Source: Triatoma infestans (Eukaryota; Arthropoda; Insecta; Hemiptera; Reduviidae). From it: DNA of 64,000 bases. The translations under genes were made by a program, and so were the position numbers. The DNA is taken from assembly GCA_011037195.1 (NCBI GenBank), contig JAAEAF010003319.1:50752-114751 (forward strand), given 5' to 3'. Below, piece after piece: positions 47,812 through 59,112 of the stretch (position 1 is its first letter; each line of letters starts with the position of its first letter). Below the pieces are notes generated by a model. That model made no database searches. It was not told where the DNA came from and saw only the letters and a list, made by a program, of their open reading frames with translations.

Positions 47812-50800
47812 ATGGATCTGGACGTTATCAATGTTATACGTTCTTTGGAAGCAGACACTCTGGGAGATATATGCAAGAAGTTTTTTGAATATATAATAAA
47901 GCATAAAGATGCAATAAGTCCTCATATAGGAACTATTTTAGCGTCATTCATTCCAGAAAATAATTTGGAGAAATTTTTCAAAATTAAACTAATTGATATA
48001 TGGCGGAGAAAATCAGAACTTGCTCGAATTTTCGAAATGGAAAATACTTTTTATGTTACACTAGCGCTTAAATGTAAATGGTTTTTTAAACATCTAGACA
48101 TTGATTCAACTGTTTTTGTGAATATAATTCTCGCCAATTTATCATATAATACACGCCGAAAGTTGATAAACCAATACTCAAAATATCTGAAGGACCATGA
48201 TAAAGCAGAAGAAATATTCAAGGCCTTACAAAAGCGATACGGGACTTCGTTAGCACTGAAAATTCTCCCTGCCTGCAGTTCGAAATTTGTAGAAGCCACA
48301 TTGGAAATTACCAAACCACGACCAAACAGGAACCAAATTAAATTATTATTTAAATACCATCCAGATGTTATAAAGAATTTCCTTTGCTCGTCATTAGAAA
48401 ACAAAGCATCAGGTAATAGATTATATAAAAATTTTGAATTGTGTAATTATAAAGAGATTTTATGGTTGATTGGCATTTATTATCCAGCATGTTTTATTGA
48501 TATGTTTGTCAAATATAGAAGTGATTTTCCTTATATGGAGCTTGGTACAAACGTTACCAAAAGATTTGCGAAAACTCTTCCAACTCTTGTTATTAAACAT
48601 TTCAGCACATTAAAGGAAGTACTGACACTGGAAAAAGTCATAAAATATATGAGCAAAACACAAATTGAAAATCTTCAGGCGTCATGCTTTCCTGAATCTA
48701 TAACAAAGTTCTTTAAGATGAGATGGCAAGTTGAAGAACTTGGAAAAATTACATCACGTCTTGAAGAAAGTGAAAGACACCAGATATTTCTAAGGAATTT
48801 TAAGAAATGTTATAATAAGGAATTGAGAATTAAGGATTTTGCAAACGTTATAGATCTAGATTTGATACTTCTATTACCAGTTGAAATGAGAATAGAATGG
48901 GTTCAATTGAAGCTTCCTACCCTTGAACCTGAATCTAGAAAAGCTGAATATTTGAGTTATTTACCTCCTGACAGCGCTGTACCACAAATTATGGAGATGA
49001 TTGTAAGACAAAAGGAAGTTACGGTGAGAGCCAATATGGTACACTATATGCTGCGTTCCGCCTTTAGGTACAAAAAGACTCACAAACTAATGTCGGAATG
49101 TTTTGTCTTTATTGTTCGTAGGCTTAGAAATGACAGAACGGTGATTCGAAAAAAGGTGTTCATACAACTTGAAGAAATGAAAGACATTCTCCTAAATATG
49201 TCTATAGAAGAATGGGCGACAGTAGAAGAATTTATTGACTTAATTAGGATGAATGATGAAGAGGAAAGCTTCACATATGGGTTTATAGAATTATTGTCAA
49301 TAAGGATTGAACGATATTTTGCAGATGGAAGACCTATGGATGATGAAATAAGGAAATTTCTAGAATTCGTTTTCTCTTTGGATTATTATTTTTATGACTT
49401 TAATCTTTGTGAAGGAACTGTTTATCGTAAAAAGTGCTTGGAAATTTGTATTACTACTTTGCCAAATTTAGTTCTTAAGAAAAAGAATGCAAAGGCTGAA
49501 GCCATCAACTCAGTATTTCGCACTGTATGTGAATACAATTACTCTTTTAAGCGTGATAAAATTGATTGTCCTCACTGGCTATTGACTGAAGTAGAAAGAT
49601 TATTAAAGTCTGAAGAATGTGGTGACTACTCTAAATCAAGTTTACTCAAGGCAATTTCGAAAGATAAGGACATAAAGAAACAAATTTATAACAACATCTT
49701 TCTTTTTAAACCCAATGTTGATGTGATCAGGTATGTGCTACATACCAATCCTTTGCAATTAAAGCAACATAAGGAGTCCATGATGAAGGAAATACTCAGT
49801 AGTAAAAAAATTAGGCGTTATTATAAATTTTTTAAAACAATTACGCTATACACTCCTTTTGGATTGCCCTTGGCGTTTCGGGAATTGTGTGAACTTGTGA
49901 TAAAGGCAGAAGATTTGGATCCAGAATTTTATAAACCTTCCATCATACCAAATGCCTTTTCACTGCTTTCTATTCTTATGCCAACAAAGGATTATGTCAA
50001 AACTATCAAAGCATATATCCCGACAAAAGAAGAAATAGGAAGATATACTGAGGAGAATAAATTGGCATATAAGATACAAATGGCCATTGCTTCTAGTCTA
50101 AAATTGGTTGCTTCACCCCTGGAAATCTTGCCCTGTGTAAAATACTATGCATTTGGTGATTATTTAAAATTAGTATTAGGCTCTGTTAACAGTATCTGTG
50201 CTAATGCTCCTGAAAAAAAGATTTTGCCGTTGCTTCTTGGAATGTTAGATTGTCCTGTATCTTTAAAGAAAAATATCATAAGATGTTATTGCAAAGTTGC
50301 ACCTGCTGTTGATGCTGGAAAATTAATAGTTTCATTATTAGCTGAAGAGAAAAATAGATCATTAAGACTTTTGTTACTAGAAGAGATTTTTCATTTTTTT
50401 TTGTCTGATCCTTGTGAAGAAAGATTTATTCTTTTCAAAACAGCATACAGTCAGTTGACAGCAGAAGATGGTAAATGCTTGGATGGTTTATTTGATTTGA
50501 AACAAATTCCTGATATATTTATAGCTCCGTTTATTGAAATGTTGTGGGAAGCGGTAGAATTAAAAGAAGCAGAATTGGTGTCGAGCAATAGAAATAAGAT
50601 CATTGAAATGATAGATGGTGAAATTATGTGTTTGCTTTCTGAAGACTTTTGTGATCTTTTATTGAAGCAGTCATTTTCAAAAGATAATTTAACGGAAGGT
50701 TTGCAATTTATAACTAATTATCTTTTACATGCACCAGATGAAACATCTATGATGTCTAGACTAGATCAAATTGCTAAATATGTGATAGATATTGTTAAAA

Positions 50801-51810
50801 ATGATTGGAATAAATTCAATCCTAATTGTAATATTGTATTCAAAAGTAAAAACTACTTACACAGTATAACAGAAAGTATTTGCCAAGGGAGCCTTGAGAA
50901 AGAAAAATTGAAAATCTTTCCTCCTCGCTTTTTATTAGAAAAGTGGAAATTATTTCTTTTGTCTCTGTTTTCAGCCAATGAAATAGTTGATACATTATTG
51001 CTACTAGAATCAGCAATTTTTATTTCTCCTTACACCCTAAAAAGAGGTGATAAAAATTTATATCTTTTTAGCTTAATATTTATATTTATATTGCTCTTTT
51101 TGAATTGTCCCAATAATGTTGAAGTAATTATTATTCGAAACAATTTTTTTTTTTTAACTGATTCTTAACAGAAATGTGGAATCTGAAATCTAGTTTATCT
51201 ACGATGAAGTTTTTTATTTTTGATTGGGTAATAAATCATTAGTTGAGAGTATTTCCTGATTTTACTCTGCCCTTTTACAAAGTTTATTATTAACGTGTAT
51301 TAAAGCTAATTGTTTTCATACAATCCTGTCTTCCGATAATATGTTGAAAGAGAATATTTTTTACTTCCATTTAAGAAGTCTTACCTTGTTCGTTGTTGTT
51401 TGTTATTACAAAAATTAATAATGTTTATTAAATGAAATTAATCTTTCATACAATAATTATTTATGTTTACAGATGATTTTATCGTAGAACTGGCCAAGTT
51501 TTATGAAGATTTATTAGCCAAGTATTGCACATCTTATGGAGATGAAATAATTACTTCTGTGGTTTCTTGTCTTCCAAACTGTTTAGAAAAGGAACGTCTT
51601 AGACTGGCTAAAGTCCTTCTTTGCGAAAATAAGTCATATCAAGCTCAGTTAATGGCAATTAAGTTAATAGATACAACAATAACGAATGAAATTAGCACAT
51701 ATAAAATAATTATTGAAAGCCTTCTTAAGTGTACACATCCACATGTGAAGTATGCTGCCGAAAGTTTTATGAGAAAACTTAATTCAGAAGTGGAAATTTC
51801 GGGGGATTAA
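47812..51810 (+). CDS. Tandem gene family member C: large helix-rich protein of unknown function
   Basis: Exons 47812-51046 and 51473-51810, with a 426-bp phase-1 GT-AG intron (…AAAAGAG|GTGATA; TTTACAG|ATGATT), give 1190 residues. The start is MDLDVINVIR, matching the second methionine of the others. The ancestral ATG is GAG here, and a one-base insertion relative to copy B turns the upstream ATG (47781) into a three-codon upstream frame ending in TGA (47790-47792). DNA from about 48750 to 49600 is almost identical to copy D, the rest less so. It carries SLEKEKLKI near the exon end where A and B have SFENLKLKI. No recognised domain; probably soluble and alpha-helical. Confidence 0.85.
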
Positions 51811-51976
51811 TTTCTTGAAATAGTTGCATTTTAAAAATCTATTATATAAGATCATGGTAATGAAATGTAAATAATTGTATGTTATACATGATGTGTAAAT
51901 GAGGCAATAATATTTTGTGTTTGGGAATGGTCAATATCAATTTGCAATATTTTAAACATAAATATTTAATAATGTA

Positions 51977-51982
51977 AATAAA
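51977..51982 (+). promoter_or_regulatory. Poly(A) signal of gene C
   Basis: AATAAA in the conserved 3' sequence, 167 bp after the stop, matching genes A and B. Confidence 0.6.
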
Positions 51983-51989
51983 GTGATTG

Positions 51990-53180
51990 TATTGAGAAAT
52001 ATGAGAAACTATTTATTTCCAAAGTCTGGGATCTTTATGACAATTTAAATACTTATATTGTGATGATTTATCTATGATTTTATGCGTTGCATCTTGCTTT
52101 TCACTTTATTCGTTCTGACCGCTTTCTTTTTCTAATGCATTGGTAGACTATATCTATTAAGTTTGTGTTGAGACTTGAGTTCAATTTGAAGTTTCTGAAG
52201 AAACTGTAGAAACTTAATAGCTATCTCTGACTATGTATGATAATCCGAAACCAAAAAAATGTTGGATATTATCGACGGATAATAATATTAGATAATAAAA
52301 TCATAGATGTTATACAATACTGCGGTCCCAATCATGTATTCAGTGATAATATATCTTTGTGTTATAGTTTATTGTTATCACTTTATTGCTGTGTAAAGTC
52401 AAACCTTTGTTTGCTAGTTTTTTATTTCTGGCGTGTAATCATACTCAGTGTAATTCTTATATCTTAATGCATATTAAGTTATACAAAGTATACAGAATTT
52501 AAGTGAAACTAAGGAGAACACGTTTATAAGCTGAAACAATCAAAATTGGGACGTCACAGAAGAAGTTTTTGAGTTTCAATGTTTTGTCGACAACAGCTCC
52601 AGCCATTCTCTACAAAATTCAAGTGCTAACTTAACCAATTTTATTTGAATATTTTCCCCCAAATATTCTGGTAAATAAAAGTAAAATTTAACTTTAAACT
52701 GCCTTTACAAGTTGAGGGGCACAAAAGAGACGCTGCCATACAATTTGGTCACACATAAGAAGTCATTAACAATAATGGGTGTGGGTGCTAACAATAATGG
52801 GTTTGAACAATTCAAAAAGAAAAACTTACCGGAAATTTATTTTGGAAACTTAACCATTACAGGGGATAGGATATTAAGTTTTCTAATATTGCTTTAAATA
52901 TATAGTTAATGGTGGGGACATAAATGTTTTCTTAAAATATTTTTAGAAAATGTTGAGATTTTCCTAGTGGGGTGTTTTGGTCATATAAAAGAAGTATTTA
53001 TTATTGCAATGCCACCGTTTCGGTATATTTTATACGACAAATTAATAAACAAGTCCAAATAGTATATTGATGTTATAAATTTGTAAACTCATTACTTCTA
53101 TGTAATTTGTTCAGTATATAATTGACTGGATGAAACTCAAAATTAGAACCATACTTCAATATTTATTTTTAGCTGTTTAA
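51990..53180 (+). other. 3' flank of gene C (first of two successive copies)
   Basis: From about 52511 (GAGAACACGTTTATAAGCTG) to 53180 this aligns with 54948-55930, but lacks an internal block of about 300 bp. It carries the uninterrupted version of the site where a mariner-like element inserted after gene A (near 52895). No gene seen; the frame 52712-52897 is not conserved as coding. Confidence 0.6.
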
Positions 53181-53184
53181 ATAA

Positions 53185-53345
53185 AAAAAAAAAAAATATC
53201 TGGTGTGAAACACTCACACAACTTTCTCTTACTCTAGTTTTCAAAATTATAATTGACAAATTTTATGATTATTGTATCAAATTTAATGCAATTCGTCGAA
53301 AACTGAAAAAAAAAAACTGTTCAGTAAAAAGCGCACTTCAGGTTT
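53185..53345 (-). repeat. Repeat family A, reverse partial copy
   Basis: The reverse complement matches 430-590: CTAAACAG/TTTTTTTCAGTTTTCGACGA-like text, AATTTGGTACA-like text and AAGAGAAAGTTGTGGGAGTG-like text. It lies between the flank of gene C and the gypsy remnant. Confidence 0.6.
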
Positions 53346-54955
53346 ACTAATTTTCCTGCCATGCCGGTGTATGGGTCCGCCACCGGTAGCTCCTCCACCT
53401 GGTACAAGTCCTACGGCCTGCCTACGCTTTGGAGCGGTATGTTCACCAGTGAAGGCGGGGGCAGTGGCCGTCTGGTAATAAGGGTAAACATCTCCCGCCC
53501 CCGTGCCGGTGATCAGCTCCAACCCAGAGGGCAAAGAATACTTTACACGCTTCAGAATCTCGGACAGCTCTCGCGGGGACAGAAGTTCAGAGCTGAACCC
53601 CTCCCCCCGTGGTCGACGCTACGGCCGCATGTACTCGTCTCACCTGAATTAAGGACCTTAGTGTGATCGACTCCCAGTTCCCAAGCGCCGCGGAATAGCC
53701 TTTGTACGCCTGCAACAGATGGCTTATGCTTATTCAATATCCCGTACTTGTGGGCGTTGCCGCAGCTGGTACGGGACCTAGGTCTCGTGACTGTCGGGGT
53801 TGAAGGTTCCCATTCGGCGTCACCCGAATTCTCGGCCTCCGGCGAATCCGGCAACAACCGGGTGAACTCCGCGCTCATGTCTTCCAAGCCCTCGCGGAGA
53901 ACTTCCGGTTCGGCCTCCCCCTATCTGTGCCGCCCCGGGCCGACTCTTCGGCTATCCTTTCCGTTTGGTATGGACTGGGGCTCCGCGGAGGAATAATCAT
54001 CTCATCGGCTCCGCGGAGGACTAATCATCTCATCGGCTCCGGGCCCGGGGTACGCGGCCGCTCCAGGGTCCCTCCGGTCGGGGCTTCTTCGATTATACCC
54101 TCGGTTAGCTCCAGCGGTTCAACGGGCACGCCTCGCCGGGTAGGTTTGAGGCGGTTGATATGGATGATGATCAGCCGTTCGCCTTGGATACGCAGTGGTA
54201 CGTTACTTCGAAGAGACGGCGCACAACCGGGTAGGGTCCTTCCCAGGGCTTATAGAACTTCTTCGCCACCCCGGGTCCGGGCACCGGATTGTGTACGAAC
54301 ACATACTCCGCTTGCTCTAGGAGCCGGCTGCATCTGCCCTAGTATATTGTTATATTTTATGTTGTTATATATATATTGTTCGTTGATATATATTGTTATG
54401 TTCTAGGTAATGATGTTTAATGATATTGTAAGTGAATAAGATGGGACTCACGCTGGATAGTAGAGGCACGCCTCCTCGTGGCGGGGACGGTGACTTTCCT
54501 CAATGGTAATGAGACAAAGTTGGAGTAGTGGTTACAGATATAATAATACCATTTAGGAAGGGCTGAGTTGCCAAAGAAAGGGTGCGAGAATAGGTTTCAT
54601 TATTTATCACTTATATTTTATTTAATTTTTCTAAAATTTAAATACTTAAATCAGAAGCTTGACTGTTAGTATGTATAGAGGCAAAATATTGTTTTGTTGT
54701 AAGGTGGGTATGAGCTGTGCTCGGGTACCACCATAGGTTGATTGTAGCAATGAAAAAAAAAAAATGCCCTGGTTAGCGTGGTGAGTTTGTTCCTCTGCGG
54801 CCTTCTTGCTCCGTTCGGCCACTTCGCGGTAGCCCCCCTAAGGCGGCGACCCAGCTCCTCCAGGATGTGTTCTCCCTGGGGTTCCACCCGGCATTCGAAG
54901 GGGGCCGGAAGTCCCGCCCATAATCACCCGGTTGGGGGAATAGCCCTAAGGAGAA
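53346..54955 (-). mobile_element. Ty3/gypsy-like retrotransposon remnant (integrase C-terminal part)
   Basis: GC-rich against AT-rich surroundings. Minus-strand frames from 54950 read SPNRVIMGRDFRPP and ILEELGRRLRGATAKW, as in the region after the integrase catalytic core. After about 430 bp of AT-rich intervening DNA (54345-54770) they read VFVHNPVPGPGVAKKFYKPW then EGPYPVV (the GPY/F module, about 54300-54230) and GERLIIIHINRLKPTRRGVP (about 54185-54125). Further downstream frames (53887-53552, 53534-53283) are Pro/Gly-rich and not assignable. Frameshifts and the insertion make it dead; no LTR pair was identified. Confidence 0.75.
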
Positions 54956-56150
54956 CACATCTATATGTTGAAACAGTTAATCGAAATGGGGACGTCACAG
55001 AAGAAGTTTCTGAGTTTCAATGTTTTGTCGACAACAGCTACAGCCATTCTCTATAAAATTCAAGTGCTAACTTACCAATTGTATTTGAATATTTTCCACA
55101 AATTATTCTGGTAAATAAACGTTAAATTTAACTTTAACCCGCCTTACAAGTTGTGGAGACACAAAAGGGACTCTGCCATACAATTTGGTCACACATAAGA
55201 AGTCATTAACAATAATGGGTGGGGAACCTACCAACTTTATTTTTATTCTAATGCTAAGGAAATAAATGTTTAGTAAAAGGAATAGTCTACAAGTTGGATG
55301 GAAATTCGTCAGTTAGACTTGTATTATAACTATTATGAGAAAGTCATATAGGCTTTAATACCACGTGTTTTACTTTCTCTTACTTAGAAAGAGGAGAAGA
55401 TGTACTGCGATAGTGGCAACTTTTTTGAAATAGTGCTGGAAATACATGTGTTACGTTCCAGAGCATGAATAAATAGTTTTTGTGAATAGTCTGTGTGTGT
55501 GTGTGTGTGTGTGTTTGTGCGTGTGTGTAAGGTGGAAGATGTGTAACATAACAATTCAAAAAGAAAAAATTACAGGATATTTTGGAAACTTAACCATTAC
55601 AGGCGATAAGATATTAAAGTTTCTATGTTTATAAGATATATTTAATGGTGGGGATATAAATGTTTTCTTAAAATATTTTTAGAAAATATAGAGATTTTTC
55701 ATAGTGTGGTGTGTGGTCATATAAAAGAAGTATTTATTATTGCAATGCCTCCGTTTCGGTATATTTTATACTATCTTCAGTGCTACAAATAAACAAATCC
55801 AAATAATCATTGATCTTATAAATTTGTAAACTATACTATATTACTCCTATGTAATTTGTTCAGTTTATAATTGACTGGCTGACACTCAAAATTATAACTA
55901 TACTTCAATTTTCATTATGAGCTCTTTAAATAAAAATAAAAAAAAAGATTTTCAACATTTTAATCTATTACTTTAATGGGGTGTAAGTTTTTTTGAGATG
56001 CCACTTATATGATAAAAAGCGAACGGTGTTCTTAGATTAAAAGCCAAACGAATGTTTTCTCACATTTGGGGTGTTTGGAGGATGGAAAACTTAAATTTTA
56101 TTTTACGCATGATGCAACTGCTAGGTGACCGTTTGCATTTGAATTATTAT
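54948..56150 (+). other. Second copy of the tandem unit 3' flank
   Basis: Repeats 52511-53180 and also resembles 18860-19099 and 20522-21060. It includes a (GT)n tract at 55492-55514 absent from the other copies. Two flanks in a row without a gene between them imply a lost gene copy. Confidence 0.6.
55492..55528 (+). repeat. GT microsatellite
   Basis: About eleven TG units followed by an imperfect TTGTGCGTGTGTG. In the corresponding site after gene A only GTGTGTGTG remains. Confidence 0.9.
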
Positions 56151-56161
56151 GACCAGTTTAT

Positions 56162-56401
56162 GTCCTCACGCCGCGTTGGTCTAGTGGCTAGCGCACTCGC
56201 CTTTGGTGCGAAAATTCGGGATTCAATTCCCGTGAGAAAAAGTGGGAAGCTACAGGTAGGAGCGCACCTAGATATCGAAGGCCAGAACTAAACGGCGAGG
56301 GAAGCGCGGCGAGCTTACCACATGCCCCTGGAATATAAATCGCTATCCGGTAAGCTTAGGCCCTTCACAGGCTGTTGCGCCATAGGTTTATATTATTTAT
56401 T
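56162..56401 (+). mobile_element. tRNA-derived SINE with 10-bp target duplication
   Basis: The A box TTGGTCTAGTGGCTAGCGC (56175-56193) and B box GGGATTCAATTCCC (56218-56231) have pol III spacing. A body of about 160 bp follows. The flanking direct repeat ACCAGTTTAT (56152-56161, 56402-56411) proves retroposition. It belongs to a different family from the SINEs at 3910 and 8508. The open frame 56052-56291 across it is spurious. Confidence 0.92.
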
Positions 56402-56411
56402 ACCAGTTTAT

Positions 56412-57225
56412 AAGAATTGTAAAATTCAATCAGGGAGTAACATAAATCTTTTTGTTTTTCACCTTACAATTCAAAAAATGGTTTGTTAACTTACCTATCA
56501 AGCTACACCTCGAAATATAGGACATCATTTTCTATAACATGGAACGTTATCTTATCGAAGTGCACTTATTCAATTAACTCAAAAGGGATATTTTGCAGGC
56601 AAAACAAAGTGTACGCGTTCCAGCTGAGTAGAGTATAGTTCGGATGTAATCGGCAGACCATCAGAAACTAGCTCAAAATGCCTTAGTTAGACCGTTCGCA
56701 CAGCTTCACTTTTTTATTTCTCTTCCGACGACTGTACAGCTGGTTGGCCTGATCTAATCCATTGTTTTTCAAAAAAAAAAAGCTTTTCATCCCAAGTAAT
56801 TATTCATTTGATGCAACGAAAATCATTCGGGTTTTTAAGAAGGGTTTCCAGACTTCAAATCAACATGCGGCTTGGCTTGTTGGGGCGTAAATTGATGTCA
56901 AGTTGATGTTCTTCTGGGACTATGGCGGCCGCTCACAGGTGCAAGTTTAAGGTTGAGTGAGACTCGCTTATACTAATCGTAGGAAATTAGCTTCAAGTTC
57001 TTTTTCAGATTTATCTTTGTTTCTGTTATATAAATTGAACACATTGGAGATACAAGTATGTGCTATTGTTAATGGTTGAGTTTCGGATATTACAAATTCT
57101 TCCATTTTCTCTCCTCTTAGAGAGATTATTCCACTACTTACTTCACTCCACTACTCCACCACTTCTCTACTTAGTCCATGAAAATGAATATTAGAACGAC
57201 AGTTTCAATCCATTTGTGTGAGGCG
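56412..57225. other. Intergenic, nothing certain
   Basis: Moderately AT-rich with no gene. The text near 56955 (TACTAATCGTAGGAAATTAG) also occurs near 11846 upstream of gene A, so homology of the array units extends to here, about 2.1 kb before gene D. Confidence 0.5.
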
Positions 57226-57229
57226 GGGG

Positions 57230-57800
57230 TTAGCATAACTGAAAAATGGAAAATCGCAGAAGTTCTAACATGATATAGGGTTTGGTTGAGGAAGAAGTAC
57301 ACTTTACTTGAATGGATTTTTAGTGCATTGCGGTTCTCTCTCAATTAAAGATTTCAATTAAATTTGGTACCTATGTCAGCCACATATAGGTATATTATAC
57401 AAAGAAGTACAATTTTTATTTAAAATATTTTTCCAAAAAAATTCACTTTAAGGTGTTTTGGGGGGGAATAAAATAAGGCTTTCTTTTAAAGTGTTATTTC
57501 TGAATATTGCACGAGACTGTAATCTAATAAGATTAATGTGAGGCTAATATTCCATGTAGAAATGCTACTTTACTGAACGTAAAGTTTCTGCGATTTTTTC
57601 GATAAAGACACGAACGAGTTTCTTTGAATTTGATATTCACATATTATTACATATGCATATAATATAGACATGTAATATACATTACACACATATGTAATAT
57701 AGAGATCACATTAATTTGTTTGAAGTATTCTCTGAACAATAGATTTTGGAAGGGTTCTAAAGGAGTTGCAAGATTCTCCCTCAAGTGTCATTGTTTTATT
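57230..57800 (+). repeat. Repeat family A, copy upstream of gene D
   Basis: Collinear with 12240-12850 upstream of gene A. Internal differences include a TA-rich expansion near 57650-57700. Confidence 0.6.
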
Positions 57801-58242
57801 AACTTCTTCGAGCTACGTATATGTTTAACATAGAAACCAAGTAAAATTCATTTTTTTTTCAGAATTTACACTATATGATGGTAATTGTAATTCATGCATA
57901 GATGTTGAAGCGCCTTAAATTATGAAAAAAAACAATAAGTTATGCATAAGTATGGCAAAATATCTCGCGGTATGAGTTGTTATAAGACAATCTTGACTAT
58001 TTCCTATATTGGACACAATCAGTGGCCCCTTCATCTGCAGTGCCAGTTTCCCAAGATAAAAATCCGGTTTTATAGCTGCATAAACCAAATTTTCTCTGGA
58101 AAGGTCAAGTTCTTCAAGAGTATCTTGAAACATCAACTGTTTAATTTTTCAATCATAACTGTTAATAGAAGTAAGTAAGCAGTGTGAATTTTTACATAGA
58201 TTTTCGTTTTAGAATTCTGTGATCTTATCGTATTATTATTTA

Positions 58243-58278
58243 ACTATCGATTATGAATGACAAGGATTTATCGATGTG
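58243..58278 (+). promoter_or_regulatory. Conserved ATCGAT pair upstream of gene D
   Basis: CTATCGATTATGAATGACAA then TTATCGATGTGCAT, 870 bp before the start codon, homologous to the blocks before A, B and C. Confidence 0.4.
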
Positions 58279-59112
58279 CATAGAAAGTAAAGGAGGTTAC
58301 AGTGAGTGATAAGTACAGGGAGGTTACAGAGGGCAAACAATGAATTTATAAAGTGATTCATGGGTTGTAACAGCTATCATATTTCTCATGTTATTATTTT
58401 GGATTGTAAATTGTGTACTATTTATTTTAGAAAAATAAATATTTATTGTGAAAATGTTTCCATGTACCATCCACTTCCCTATTTAGTATTTATGGATAAG
58501 TTAAAAATTCAGTTGAACTTTATCACGAGGAGTATAAACAAAAATGAATTGAAAGGAATAAGTAGTTCACAATATAAAATTTCATTTAATTCCTAGTAAG
58601 TTTTATTGTTTTTCTATTTTCGATATCTTACAAAAAAATTTTTCGTTAAATTTTCATAAAAAGTAGGGGAATGTAGTAAGGGAACGCCCATGTTAAACAA
58701 ATTTGCATAAAAGATCCTCTATTATTATTATAAATGATTTATTATATGAATATAAGCGTTAGAATAAACTTAATAAATAGAATAAAGAAATTTGCTCTAT
58801 GCAAGTTTATGTTAATAGAAAAGTTTATGCAAGTTTAAGTTTCACAAAAGCATCCTGATGATCAGCGAAAGCCCGAAACTGTTCGATGACACAAAAAGAA
58901 GCAGGTTATCACGGAAAATATCTCTGATAGAATAAACTTTAAACGTTATAAATTTATTATGGGAGTTTTCCAATACCAAAACATGCTAAATTGAAATATT
59001 ACATCATTAAGGCCTACCAGTAATAATAGTTTGTTTTTTCCTTGAAAGTAATGAAAACACTGTGACTCATTGCTTTATCAAGGGCACCTGACTAGATCAC
59101 ATCATCACAGTT

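Noticed and set aside
53361..54406. GC-rich block as a bacterial or laterally transferred gene
   Set aside because: Minus-strand translation gives gypsy integrase GPY/F-type sequence, which explains the composition.
56052..56291. 79-codon plus-strand frame
   Set aside because: It spans the boundary of a SINE and its target duplication, so it is a chance frame.
58854..58885. Hammerhead ribozyme with CTGATGA and CCGAAAC
   Set aside because: The bases next to CTGATGA and GAAA do not pair, so stem II cannot form as required. Kept only as part of a wider motif observation.
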